A stretch of 64,000 bases of DNA from Arabidopsis thaliana (taxonomy: Eukaryota; Streptophyta; Magnoliopsida; Brassicales; Brassicaceae). The notes under the pieces are model-generated. The model was given only the letters and a program-made list of their open reading frames with translations, was not told the origin of the DNA and made no database searches. The stretch spans positions 16,059,001 through 16,123,000 of the forward strand of contig NC_003075.7 of assembly GCF_000001735.4 (NCBI RefSeq), written 5' to 3'. Below, piece by piece: positions 24,120 to 37,603 of the stretch (its first letter is position 1; the number at the start of each line of letters is the position of its first letter). Made by a program: the position numbers and the translations under genes.

Positions 24120-25888
24120 GTTTATTATATCAATCAAGATGATTCAGAAATCTAAAACATATTACATAAAACAAAGACGCTTAGTAGGAAAACATCAGAT
24201 CAAGAATTCTTGTATTCTTAAGTTCCCAAAAAAAGAAAAAAAAAAAAAAAATTGGTCAGAAAGAGAGATGATGTCTTATATCCCTCATTTTTTTTGCGTT
24301 ACTCAAAGGGAGGAAAAATAAACAATTAACAAGTTCTTTAATTTTTTCTTATGAATAGAGATACCAATACTAAAAAACGTTGGCTTTTGTAATGAAGAAG
24401 TTTTAGTGATAATATAAGTTAAAATTAAAAGTGTGTAACCAATTAGTCTTTTTTTTTTCCGTCAAAAAAAAGAAAAAAAAAAAAAAGACTAATTGGTTAC
24501 ACACTTTTAATTTTAACATATATTATCACTAAAACCAATTAGTCAATTACACAAATTTAGTAATAATACATAGGGTCTCTAATATATATTAAGCTTTATA
24601 TAAACTAATGAGGAAATCTGTAAAAATATACAAATAAGAATTTCCAAAGTAGATCCTATGTAATTTCGAAGCGTATTACTGTGCATAAGACAGTGTTAAC
24701 CAAAAAAAAAAAAAAACATTTCCGAGATGAACTGTGTTTTGTCCTCACCGGATAAGAAAGTGGAAGAATGAACCACTACAAAGTCCGCGTCGAAAGCACT
24801 CAGTTATAAAAGTAAAATTGACATGCGATTACATTAAAAATACCAAACTCGCTTGTCCATTTTTATTGATATTGCTTGCTAATGGAAGCCAGCTACATGT
24901 CCGCTTTCTTGTTTGACTTTCTTTCTTTTCTCTTTGAGTTCTCTTCAATATTAATAGATGCATTTTATGTTTTGCTTCTTCTGAGTAGCATCGTGAATCA
25001 AGTCGCCATTATCTTATTCAGCACTAATATAATTATATATAGCCAGAATTTCTAAATTTCAAGAATGTAGACAAGTTCTAGAAACGCCGTCCACAGTTCC
25101 ATAAATTCTAGCTAGTTTTCTGTAATATTTCACATAACGATTCATAGACTTTTCTGTTCAGACAAATATATACTTTGCAAAACAGAACATCAAGCTCAGT
25201 AGCTCACAACCAAAATTCTCTGTCCAAATTTGAAGTAACGGAACCTAGTGTCTTGCTGGGTTTGAGACTTCTCAATCACCATATAGTCAGAAATACCTAT
25301 GAATAAGATTATCTTGATGATTTTTTAAAAAAAGATTTTCTTCGTTAAGCTTTTCTTTTGTAATTAGTTATAAACCTTCTCACTTTCAATGAAATTCACA
25401 TTCATATAAGTTTAAATTTTAAATTAAAATATTGGTCAGCTATAGACTATAGTAAGTATATTAAATAATAATAACATTTTTTGTGGACAAAGAGAATTCG
25501 GGTTTTGGGGTTTTGGCAAAGGAAAGAAATGGTCATATGTGGAACACTACGTGCCACTTTTCATGCAATAACATGCAAATATTAGGTCAGCCACTAGGAA
25601 TAGAATAAGTTGAATAGTTTTTTACGATGATAAGAGTAAGCGGGAAGCCATAATAGACCACTATCCCAAAACTTTAATCTGCTTCCAACTCATTATGGGA
25701 CCAACTAATACAAAATGATATGTATTCCATGTTCCAACCACTCCAATACGAATTACGAAGCAAGCGTGTCTCAGTGTCTGAGTGCGACTGCCTTCTCTCT
25801 ATATATAAGAGATATACATAGTGAATTAAACATCTTAATTATACTGATCTTTATCATGTTGACTAGATTTAAGAAACAAAATAATAAG
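24120..25888. other. Intergenic region upstream of PER47
   Basis: This 1.77 kb is very AT-rich and carries poly-A runs (24234-24250, 24702-24717) and the inverted repeat listed separately. At the right end, tctctatatataagaga (about 25796-25811) is a good TATA box for PER47, about 80 bp before its ATG. The frame at 24734-24916 has no domain and is probably chance. Confidence 0.5.
24401..24534. repeat. Near-perfect inverted repeat (long hairpin)
   Basis: The left arm (24401-24460) begins ttttagtgataatataag and continues to agtcttttttttttcc. The right arm (24464-24534) is its reverse complement with one clear mismatch in the first 49 bp and a longer A-run in the middle. The loop is only a few bases next to the poly-T/poly-A stretch. 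There is no coding potential. The arrangement resembles a foldback element or an inverted duplication that could fold into a hairpin RNA. I see no clear terminal target duplication or transposon-type terminal motif. Confidence 0.88.
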
Positions 25889-27105
<1,217 letters not shown>

Positions 27106-27653
27106 GCTAGACCACATCTACTTACGATTTTTGTATTTATAATAAGTTCTCTACTCTTGTTATATGAAGAATCATGAATCTTCTAGGCTACTATGTAAAA
27201 ATTGTGTACTCTCGTAATATGCAGTTGTATACTTATTGCTTGTGTGGTTCAGATATCCATCAAAAAGTAATATACTTTGGTTGCATTTTCTTGTCCAATT
27301 GCTATTTAAAGGCAAAAGTCTCCTTTTCTTCTGAACAATCTCCGGATCTAGAAATCACATGATAACACAGAAACCGGTAAGAAAAGAAACCTGACGCACG
27401 GTGAAAAAGAATAATTGATGGGATACATATTTGTGAATCAAGTGCGCAACAATCCTCAAGTGGTGAGCTTAAGACATGTTTGGGTTTTAGCTTTCAACAA
27501 CATTCAAATCCTTTTTCATCATATAACACTTACAAACCCAATCTGATCCTCATGTATTCACTTAAGAACCAATAATATGGAGCAGCAGAAGCTAAAACCC
27601 TCAATAAATACAGAGAAAAACAAAATACAGAAAAAACATTCGTGTTTCGAATC
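27106..27653. other. Convergent 3' region between PER47 and BAK1
   Basis: This 548-bp AT-rich stretch lies between two converging genes and should hold both 3' untranslated regions. No additional gene, RNA or repeat is seen. Confidence 0.5.
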
Positions 27654-30600
27654 TTATCTTGGACCCGAGGGGTATTCGTTTTCGATCTGGGAAGTGGAAT
27701 CGCCAATGATCCAGCCAGACACGGCTGGATGGTGGGTTGGGTAGTTGAAATCTTGTCTGAACATTTCCTCCTTTTGCCACTCTTCCCATCTCTCAGCTAA
27801 ACCATCTCCTTCAAGCATTCTTACAACTTCAGACATTTTGGGTCTTTCCATTGGTGAACTCTGAGTGCAGAGTAAAGCCACTTGGATTAGCTGCTCCACT
27901 TCTTCGTCTTTGTAATTACCCTGAAGATCAACATCTACTAGTGCTTCCAATTTCTTCTCTTTTAACAACCCTTTCACCTGTCGAAATGAATAATTAACAC
28001 AAATAGAGGTAACACAGATAATGAACTATACAAGTGGGAAACTCATATATGTATATACCCAGTCTAGTAACATGACATCATCATCATTCGCGAGGCGAGC
28101 AAGATCAAAAGCCCTTTGTCCAGTGATAAGCTCAAGAAGCATGACTCCATACCCAAAGACATCGGTTTTCTCTGATGATTTTCCAGTGGAAAGGTACTCA
28201 GGGGCTATATGACCAATTGTCCCACGCACTGCGGTTGTCACATGTGTGTCTTTGTAGTCCATGAGTTTTGCAAGTCCAAAATCCCCAACCACGGCTTCAA
28301 ACTCTTCATCCAACAAAATATTTGCAGCTTTCACATCTCGATGAATAATCTTTGGGTCGCAATGATCATGTAAATACGCAAGCCCTCTTGCAGATCCCAA
28401 CGCAATACGCTGTCTCTTTGGCCAATCAAGTGGTGGCTGGGACTCGGGACGTTCTAAGGAGAAAATAAAATATAAGATTACTACGGATAAAAAGGCAACC
28501 ATTGGACGGAAATATTGCAGTCAAAGAAAAAGGCACAAGATGAGAGATACCTCTTAAACAGGAGGCAACACTTCCATTAGCCATGTAGGGATAAACAAGC
28601 AATCTTTCGGTTGGAGTCATGCAAAATCCACGAAGCCGAAGCAAGTTTCTGTGAACCGCCATACTAATCATCTCAACCTCTGTCTGGAACTGCAGTTCGC
28701 CACCTTGGGTGCGCTCCTCTTTTAGCCTTTTAACGGCCACTAAAGTACCATCAGCTAACCGTCCTTTATAAACTTTACCAAAACCACCTCTACCCAATAT
28801 GTTCTTGTTGCTAAAATTATCCGAAGCAACTTGTAGTTCACGCAATGAAAACCTCTTCAGTTGTCCTAAATGAACTTCTGGGTCCTCTTCAGCTGCAAAA
28901 AGACGGTAATAAAAAAAAATCAGCAAGAGAAGTGTTAATGAGGAAACAGGTAAAGCAAGTTTAGCTAACCTGGTACATCAAAGAAGTGGTCCTGCGGCTT
29001 TTTCCTTCGCCACCAAGCTAGTGCAATGGCCGGAACAGCAAATAGAAGTGCAGCACCTGCAGCAACTCCTCCCGCAATCGCTCCAGTAATTCTATTACTC
29101 CCTGCAAGAATGAAATGAACAATCTCTTTCTTAATACTTAATGGATCTGCTTAAAATGTTTACTTATTCAGTTGAATAACATTTCAAAGACAAAGACATA
29201 TACAAAAAAAAACCTGCAGGTGATGGCGGTGTAGGAGAGATAGGAGGCGGTGGAGATGCAGGAAGGGGAGTCAACTTGGTGTTGGCAAAACTGCAAAATT
29301 TCAAATAATTAATCAAACATTCTGACCTCTCCACCAAGATTTAAACTAGGAGCAGGATGCAAAACCTGATTGGAGTGAAAAGTGAAAAGGAACCATTAAC
29401 AGGAATATCTCCGGTGAGAGGATTGTTTGAGAGATCCCTGCATTATAAGATGATATCATTTTCTGACTTAATGCCAAGATCGGCCAAACAATAATCAGAA
29501 ACATGAACACAGAGGAATTTGAGAGAGATAAAGTTACACTCACAGAACTTGTAGCGTCAGGACAGCAGTCAAAGACCTTGGAATTTCTCCAGATAAGCTA
29601 TTGTTATTAAGACGCCTAACCACCAATACAAAAAGAGAATGTCATGAATAAGTGGAAATACATTAACCAGTAATGAGTTTATAGTGAGAGCAAAAATACA
29701 AACTTTAAAAGACTTTCAAAAGTAGGGGTTGTTCTAAAATCTCATCCAACAGATATGAAGCTGATTGAAAAATCAAGTATATTTTCCTAATTAGCGCGAC
29801 TTACTACTTTAGATGCGTTCACCCTCTAGATTTACAGAGCACTCACAAATTAATAAGTAACAATAGGGTTTAGCGCTTAAATTCTAAGGCAGAAGAATAT
29901 TGTTATCTTTGATAGAATTTCATTCTTCCAGAACCAAATCGATTTCATACAAAATAAGCGAGTCAATAACTACCATTGAAGATCACAAAGGTGACACACG
30001 AGAACAACCAAAAAGACAGTCACCTGAATTCGGAACTTTGTGTTGTTCCAGTAAAATTAAGCGAACACAAGGATAGAGTTCTGATTCCTTTTACGAAAGC
30101 TCATAATTAAAATAGACCATATTATACAACATCCTAGTCTCCAAGAGAACACCTTTTCATCTAGTAAAATAACGTAGCATCTATTTGGCGACACTACTTT
30201 CTGACTCCTACAAATGTAACACGTTGCACGAATAGCTTTTACAGGAAGACAAACACGATCAAGGAAACTAAAGACAATAATTAGGCTGCTTATTAAAAAC
30301 GTATTAAAAGAAGAGAGTAGAATATGGTGCATACAAGAAACGGAGTTTCTTAAGTCGGCCGAGAGTTGATGGAATAGGCCCGCTTAAATTGTTCAAGTAA
30401 AGATCCAAGCTCACCAATTCCGTCAGATTTCCAAGCTGTTCTGGGATTGTCCCAGTAATGTTATTGCTATAAAGCTCCCTGTCATTACCATTCTTTAATA
30501 TTAATTTCACCATAAGATCGGAAAGATATATAACTAATAATCTATGATAATGCAAAATTATGCAGTTATTTGGAACATTGTAACATTTTTAACATCCCAC

Positions 30601-31288
30601 ATACACCAAAAGTTAAAAGACGGCCTTTTAAAGAAAAGATGACTTACAAGTACTGCAAGTTTGGAAGCTGACCAAGTTGCATTACGAGCTGTCCAGATAG
30701 ATTTGCATTCCCAAGGTCACTGAGCAAAAATGAAGTTCAAGTAAATTCTCAGTAGATGCGAAAATCCGAATCATCTTGGCTAGATATAGAAAGAAACTTA
30801 CACACGTGTAACACTATTGTCGCTATTGCAAGTAACATGAAACCATGTACATGGAGTAACAAGAGTAGCATCCCAACTTTGAAGCACCTTATTAGGGTCG
30901 GCTAAACTGTTTTTCAGTGCACTTAGAGCATCACCTACAATTAACCAAAGAAGAAGAAAAAATCAAACTTTGCAATCATCAAGTGTCACGAGGATACATA
31001 ATCACTGGAATCAGTCGAAACAGATGTAACCCAAATATAACTCAAGTCAATACAGCAAAACAAGTAACAGATAAGTTAAAAATGCCTTCTTTAGGTGAGA
31101 ACAAGCTCTCATAAGCCTATACTAATCAAAATACTCAACAAGGGAAACTAATTTAATTGGAAAGAATGAAAAATTGAAAGAGAATGAGAGAGAAAGGGGA
31201 AACCTTCGGCGTTGCCCGAGACTCTGAGAACCAAATCCAAAACGAGAATCAACCAAAAGAAGCAAGGGATCATTAATCTTCGTTCCAT
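27654..31288 (-). CDS. BAK1: LRR receptor kinase, brassinosteroid/immune co-receptor
   Basis: Plasma-membrane co-receptor (SERK3) that pairs with BRI1, FLS2, EFR and others. Eleven exons run from the ATG at 31288 to the TAA at 27654-27656. [18 protein letters not shown] is the signal peptide. Exon 2 has the paired-cysteine cap ([12 protein letters not shown]). Four to five leucine-rich repeats follow in successive 72/144-bp exons ([63 protein letters not shown]). The Pro-rich SPP motif ([15 protein letters not shown]) precedes the transmembrane segment, a SERK hallmark. The kinase has [16 protein letters not shown], the RD motif [14 protein letters not shown] and the activation loop [13 protein letters not shown]. 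It ends [10 protein letters not shown]. No damage is seen. Intron 4 (about 29615-30333) is the longest and looks empty. Confidence 0.97.
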
Positions 31289-33019
31289 TTTATCCTCAAG
31301 AGATTAAAAACAAACCCTAGAACTATCCCTCATCAGAGAAAATCCATCATTGTTAAAACCCCTGATAAAAGGGATCTCGAATCCTTCGATTAAGCTACCA
31401 CCCACACAAGGTAATACCAAGATGATGAAATTAGAAGCAGAATACGAGAAAAGCCCTCTCAACGCGTATCCACCCGTTGACTTAATTTGAAGAGAAAATC
31501 AAAATACCCAAATCGATTAATCGCGGAAACCAAAAAAGCAAAAAAAAAAGAAACTGAAGCTAGACTTTTCCGATTAGAAGGAACGCCGAGATCGCTGACC
31601 GTTGACTACTTAATGCTGAGAAGAGAGAAAACTGAGATAGAGAAAACGAAAGGAGGAAGAAGATATTTCCTGGAAATATACTAAAAAAGGGTCGAAACAA
31701 AGAGAGATGAGAGAGAGGAGAGAAACCAAGTTATCGCCGAGAGCAAGGAAGGAAGACGAATTTTAATTATTTTCTTTGCTTAAAGAAGGGATTTTACTGG
31801 GTTGAGTTGTTGTACTGTGAAAACTATATTAAAAAAATGACATTTAAGATTGAGAAAACGACAAAGAGGATGATGACGTGGACGAGCATTTTCAAAGCTT
31901 TTTTAGAGCTAGTCAAAGTCAAAGACGCACGACTTCATTCCGAATCATGTTTGTTATGTTCGCCCACCTTATCATCATCCATCATATGACATTAGATATA
32001 AACCATGATGGTCATGAACTCATGATAGTTGATAGTGAGTTATATACCATCATCATAATCCTAATTACCGGCCCAGCTCTATTTTTTCGGGCTTTTATTG
32101 TTTATTGGGCTTGGTCTTAATAGCAAGTTCGTTTATTCCAAAGATGAGCAAAAGCTTTTTTGATTTTTTTATTCTTTTTTAAAGATTATAGCTCTAAAAA
32201 ATTACAATTCAATATTGAAAAATGTAAGCTGAATAATCCATCTGGTCCAATGAATTAAACAAAACAAAAAACATTATTGTATCATATATAATTTACTGGT
32301 TGATAGTTTAACTATTTATGCCATTTAATATTTTTAAAAGAACAAAAGTAATTTTGAGGAAAAATGAAATAAAAAACAAAAAACACAAACGGACAGAGTA
32401 TATGTTGCCAGCAATAAAATACGGACATATACCTTAGTTTGGCATTAAAAAACAAAACAAAAACACAACAAACAACTCAGTACAGTAGGCTATTTAAAGG
32501 CCCATCAGATTAAGACTTGGAAGTCTGACGAGATTGTAACGCCTCACAATCCTTCCTACCCGTGAGTCCGTGACCGATTGTGTATCATCCATCTTCTTTC
32601 TTCTTCTTTCTTCTTCTTTCTTCTTCTTTTATATATAAACCAAAATATAATTCGTGAAGACTTTCACTTTCTCCTTGCCACTTTTTGACGATTCACATGC
32701 ACCATCCAATATTTTAGTGCCCTTTTCACGACATATCTGTGTCTGTATCCAATTTTCTTATTTACTACTACTTTTTTCTATTTATATATACAAAAATAAT
32801 CAAAGAGAGAGACGAATTTTCGAGGTAAGGTATCTATCGACTTTCTATCTTCCTCCACCTTTGTTTGTTGTCACCACCACACTACGCTAATCATTGCCAC
32901 ACACATGCATAATTCTCTCCAACCATCTAAAAGTCCCACTTTAGCATTCTTCTGTTTGTAATTTTATCTCAGAGCTTGCTTCATGGGCTTTTGAGTTTTC
33001 TCTCTGTTTCCAAAAAACA
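31289..33019. promoter_or_regulatory. Divergent promoter region BAK1 / GH28 gene
   Basis: This 1.73-kb spacer is AT-rich. At about 32593-32629 there are nearly four copies of the 10-mer ttcttctttc, directly followed by tttatatataaacc, a likely TATA element for the rightward gene. A donor-like cgag|gtaagg near 32825 and an acceptor tttatctcag near 32974 suggest a 5' untranslated intron for that gene. The BAK1 side has A/G-rich leader sequence and no clear TATA. No other gene is seen. Confidence 0.45.
32593..32629. repeat. Pyrimidine microsatellite (ttcttctttc)n
   Basis: Nearly four copies of a 10-bp unit, ttcttctttc, directly 5' of a TATA-like tttatatataaac. Such CT-rich tracts are common near plant transcription starts. 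It is short and likely to vary in length between accessions. Confidence 0.9.
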
Positions 33020-35732
33020 ATGGAACCGGAGAAGAATCCGACCACAGTATTGAGTGCCATTACAAGACCTTCGTGGGCGTTTCTTCTCCTTGTTTTCACC
33101 GTCTTAGCGATTCTCTCTCTCCAAATCTCTTCCAATTCTTTTCTCCCTCTCTGGATCCCGACTTCTCAATATGACGACCCTGTTACCTGCTCCGGGTTTT
33201 TCAATCACGACCCGTTCCCTAACCGGATCGTTATGTCGATTACCGATTTCGGCGGTGTTGGAGACGGAAAGACGTCGAACACGGCCGCTTTCCGCCGCGC
33301 CGTAAGGCACCTTGAAGGTTTTGCGGCGGAGGGTGGGGCCCAGCTCAATGTCCCGGAGGGCACGTGGCTTTCTGGAAGCTTCAACCTCACCAGCAATTTC
33401 ACGCTCTTTCTCGAACGCGGCGCTCTCATTTTGGGATCCAAGGTTATATCAAAGTTTTGAATTCTTTAACACATTGATAAAGTTTACTTTTTTTTTGCTT
33501 TGTTTGTTGTTGATTGGTTCTGAACAGTAGTAGTATTAAGAGAATTCAATTAGTTGTTGATTGCTCTGTGAGAATCCAAAATTTGGGTTTGTGATTGCTT
33601 TTTGATTTGTGGGTTCATAAAGTTTTGTTGGTAAACACTATATTCATTTCGCTAATCACGGTCAGTGGTTAAAATGGACCCACCATTGTTTGATACAGCA
33701 AAAAAGCTGTTATTTTTGAGTGGGGATAGTCTCTAGTAGTGCGAAATCTGGATTTGCATATCAAAAGTCAGTGTTTTGCATGAATTTTGTATTAACACTT
33801 GTTAATTTCGGATTGACTTGTTCAATGAATGTTCTTGTGATGTCTCGATAGTAGCTGTAACAAAAAAAAAGTCAAGTGGAAGAAACCATTTTTATATGAT
33901 CATATTCCAAGAAAGGAGTTAGATGTATAGACAACTTTTGTCTGAAGCATGTTCATGTACGAACTAGATCTATCAGATTACTTGTGTTGTCTCCTAATTT
34001 AGTATTAAATTATTACTGAGTTTTTTTGCTGTCAAGTTTGATTCTGATTAAAAGTTTGTCTGCTAGTGTTTGAGCACATTTTCATGTGTCGATGTAAACT
34101 CAAAAGTCATCTGTACTTATATAGATACTTTGGAACGCTGTTTTTTTTAATTCTTACATTCTTAATTTTACGTTGTAAGTACAATATTGATATTTTTGTC
34201 TGGAATTATGGTTTGATAGGACCTAGACGAATGGCCGATAATAGAGCCATTGCCTTCTTATGGAAGAGGGAGAGAGAGACCTGGTGGTAGACACATCAGC
34301 CTCATTCATGGAGACAATCTCACTAATGTTGTCATTACAGGTACTTTGTTATTTCATTCATCAACAGTAGGCTTTTTGTTCAATCATTAGCTGGAGCTTG
34401 TATGAATTGTTGGGTTTCATTGAACAATTTGGCCTGCTTTCTCTGATTTGTTAAGAATACTACTTGAATGTTTCTGATACCTTGACATCAATTATAATTC
34501 TAGAATTCAATCCAGTATCCAAGTACGCCATCAACTTCTTGGCTTTTCTGTTTATTTTTCTCCTTGGTTCAGTGTCTGTACTTAGATTCTCTGTGATGAT
34601 CAAAGTAAAATCAGTTTCTAATTCTAATCACATCTAAAATAAAAATCTGCAGGAGAAAATGGGACAATTGATGGACAGGGGAAAATGTGGTGGGAGTTAT
34701 GGTGGAACAGAACATTGGTGCATACGAGAGGCCATCTTATTGAACTCAAGAACTCTCATAATATCCTCATCTCTAACCTCACTTTGCTCAATTCTCCTTT
34801 CTGGACAATCCATCCTGTTTATTGCAGGTTCTTTATTACTTTCAACTATCTTTCCTGCGTTTATACTGTGTTAGAAGTATGCATGGTTCGATGACCTCTG
34901 TAACTTTTGTTTTGCAGTAATGTTGTTATTAGAAATATGACCATCCTTGCTCCGATGAATGCTCCTAACACCGACGGTATAGATCCAGGTAAATCCTCTG
35001 TTCTGTATTACCTTTATCTTGTGTCTACTTTGTAATGACCCTTGTTTAGGCCTTGATTGCATCATATGCCAATCTCTGCGTTTTCTTTTTGCAGACTCAA
35101 GCACCAATGTCTGCATTGAGGATTGTTACATCGAAAGTGGTGATGATCTTGTAGCTGTAAAGAGCGGGTGGGATCAATATGGAATGGCTGTGGCACGTCC
35201 GAGTTCAAACATCGTAATCCGAAGAATCTCTGGTACTACTCGCACTTGTTCAGGAGTTGGGATAGGCAGTGAGATGTCTGGTGGGATTTTCAACATAACC
35301 GTTGAAGATATTCACGTCTGGGATTCTGCGGCTGGGCTCCGCATAAAAACAGATAAAGGGAGAGGTGGGTACATTTCGAATATCACCTTTAATAATGTGT
35401 TATTGGAGAAAGTGAAAGTTCCGATTAGATTCAGCAGTGGCTCAAATGATCACTCAGACGATAAATGGGATCCGAAAGCTCTTCCGAGAGTAAAAGGGAT
35501 TTACATTAGCAATGTTGTGAGTCTGAATTCGAGAAAGGCCCCTATGTTGCTCGGTGTTGAAGGCACATCGTTTCAAGACGTATGCTTGAGGAATGTTACG
35601 CTTCTTGGGTTACCGAAGACCGAGAAATGGAAATGCAAGGATGTTTCTGGTTACGCGAGTGACGTTTTTCCTCTGTCATGTCCACAGTTGTTGCAGAAGA
35701 AAGGTTCAATAGCTCAGTGTTCATATAGATGA
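33020..35732 (+). CDS. GH28 polygalacturonase-like protein (pectin lyase fold)
   Basis: Predicted secreted or membrane-anchored pectin-modifying protein of the right-handed beta-helix type. Five exons join in frame (exon 1 33020-33441, exon 5 from 35094). MEPEKNPTTVLS is followed by a hydrophobic segment (FLLLVFTVLAILSLQI), a signal peptide or anchor. SITDFGGVGDGKTSNTAAF is the classic beta-helix start. GH28 motifs visible: NTDGIDPD, SGDDLVAVKSG and the RIKT motif. The GHG site is replaced by GVGIGSEMSGG, with no histidine, as in one plant clade. So catalysis by the usual four-motif scheme is uncertain. It ends LLQKKGSIAQCSYR. This is AT4G33440 by order. Confidence 0.9.
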
Positions 35733-36745
35733 GGTTTGAGAAAGTTTTTTTTTTTGGGTAAAGATAGAGAGAGGAGGCCATGAGTTCGATCAAGTTTTTT
35801 TGAGTGAAGATTCATGGTCACTTACGAAAAATGTTAAATCTTGGATTTCCTTTTTCACATTTTTTTGTTCGTGTTTTGAATCTTGATTCTTTTTATACAT
35901 ACATTGTGTAACGAAATATACTTTGAATTATTCCATAAAAGATTTTTTCTTATTCATTTTTACCGTCGTGTCCTTCTCTATCACTACGTTTGTTTTTCAC
36001 CCACTACAAAAAATATTGCATTTAGGTGCATGAAAGCGTCGTCCTTGGTCAATAGATTAGTTTTTCTACATAACGACGTAACGAATTATCTTAGAATGAA
36101 AATTTGAGTTATCTGCCGTCGTTTTTTGTATAGCTAATTGGACATTGGAAATAGATGACCGCACGGTCCGCACCAAAACAAATATTATATACGTTGGTTT
36201 TCAGCAAGTCCGTAAAACAAGCACCGAGAAAATGATTTATCGTCCGTCTCTTTGGCCAACACCATGCAAGTACTTGTCTAGTGATGGTCTAATGTAACTA
36301 ACGCACTAAAAATATCATATGAAATGTGATTTCTGATACAAGCTCCCATTTAGATAACAATTGTGGAATACACCGTTTTTTTTTTTTTTTTGGGTCTAAA
36401 TACACTTAGAAAAGTTAGTTAGCATATCTTTCTTTGAGCATATCTTTGTGTATACGTATTTGTTACATGATTCTGTATCAAACAATAAACCATGCATGCA
36501 ATATACTGATGATATAGACAAACTTATATGTGTATGTATATTCACCAATCTTAATTAAGTGCATGTGATACACGTATAGATACACACCTACATGTTATGG
36601 ATATGTATATATTTGAATGATATAGGAAATGAGAGTTATAATTGATAGAAGATCCATATGAGAGTTTAAGGAAGCAAAAGGCTGAAAATGATGCCTAACC
36701 CTAATGATAGAAACCCTTAAAAGCTTTGACTTGTGATGTTATAAC
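35733..36745. other. Convergent 3' region between GH28 gene and MYB69
   Basis: This 1.0-kb AT-rich stretch lies between two converging genes. It contains a possible degraded CACTA-like miniature element at 36002-36133 (listed separately) and a poly-T run at about 36375-36390. The frame at 35883-36107 has no domain and is probably chance. Confidence 0.45.
36002..36133. mobile_element. Possible MITE remnant with CACTA-like ends
   Basis: The left end is cactacaaaaaatat and the right end is gttttttgtatag, i.e. the inverted form ctatacaaaaaac. Nine bases (tacaaaaaa) match perfectly and the outermost three differ. The CACTACAAAAA/TTTTTGTAGTG signature is typical of CACTA-type elements, but here one end is altered, there is no clear target duplication and no transposase. 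It is at best a decayed short non-autonomous copy. Confidence 0.25.
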
Positions 36746-37603
36746 CTAAGAAGCTAATCCAACACCAAGAAAATCAATGAAAGTAACATCGTTCTTCTCA
36801 CCATCATCTCCCATGGATGGTCCATCTTCATTTGAAGTCATCTTATGATCTGGTGTGGCTGCATGAAATGTGTAATTCTGAGGATCCACCAACTCTTTCG
36901 ACTTTCTCCTCTCAAGATAAATTTCGTGGTGTACGTTAGAGACAGATGAAGATCCAAATTGACCATTCGTAGGTGGTGAAACAAAAGAGTAAGGCCAGAG
37001 ACCGCAACTCTTATCCTTTCGATACCTCCATAGCCCGAAATGGGATCTATTTAGCCTTGTAAGACTAGAACTAGGGCTCAAAACAGTATGCCAAGTTTGG
37101 TTGAACGTAGAAGTAGCCGTGGAAGAGAAGTTTTCCCGTTTGCGTCTAGCCATGATGACATGAAAATGGTTTTTGACAGCGTTGTCGGTCCTCCCGGGGA
37201 ACAGTCGGGCTATGGAGGCCCAACGATTCCCTTGGATCCGATGAGCTTTAAGCAGTCTCTCTTCTTCCTCCTCGGTGAAGGGTTTCTTGGTGATGTTTGG
37301 ATCAAGTTGGTTGTACCATCTTAATCTACAGCTTTTCCCTATGATTCCATATTGACGCTCAATTATTTATAAAACACATAGATTTAAGTAATATGATTAG
37401 ATACATATATATAAAGAAATATCAATATATATATATTGATTACCTGATCTTCCATAGAGATGTTGAGCAATAAAATTCCAGTTCTTGGGACCGTATTGTT
37501 CAACGAGTTGCCGGAGATTGTCATCTTCAACAGGTCTCCAGTGACCTCTTTGGCAACTAGGCTTCTTATTGTCAAAACTGTTGCTTCCTCTAGACATCTC
37601 CAT
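36746..37603 (-). CDS. MYB69: R2R3-MYB transcription factor
   Basis: DNA-binding transcription factor, reported in the secondary wall network. Two exons join in frame, exon 1 from the ATG at 37603 (MEMSRGSN). R2 is [20 protein letters not shown] with NWNFIAQHL and the recognition helix [17 protein letters not shown], split by the intron after YGRSG. R3 is [15 protein letters not shown]-like sequence with [20 protein letters not shown] and [11 protein letters not shown]. Conserved tryptophans are present, with I or L replacing W at R3 start as usual. The C-terminal part is Ser/Thr-rich, ends DFLGVGLAS and has no recognised repression motif. The second intron common in R2R3 genes is absent. Confidence 0.93.
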
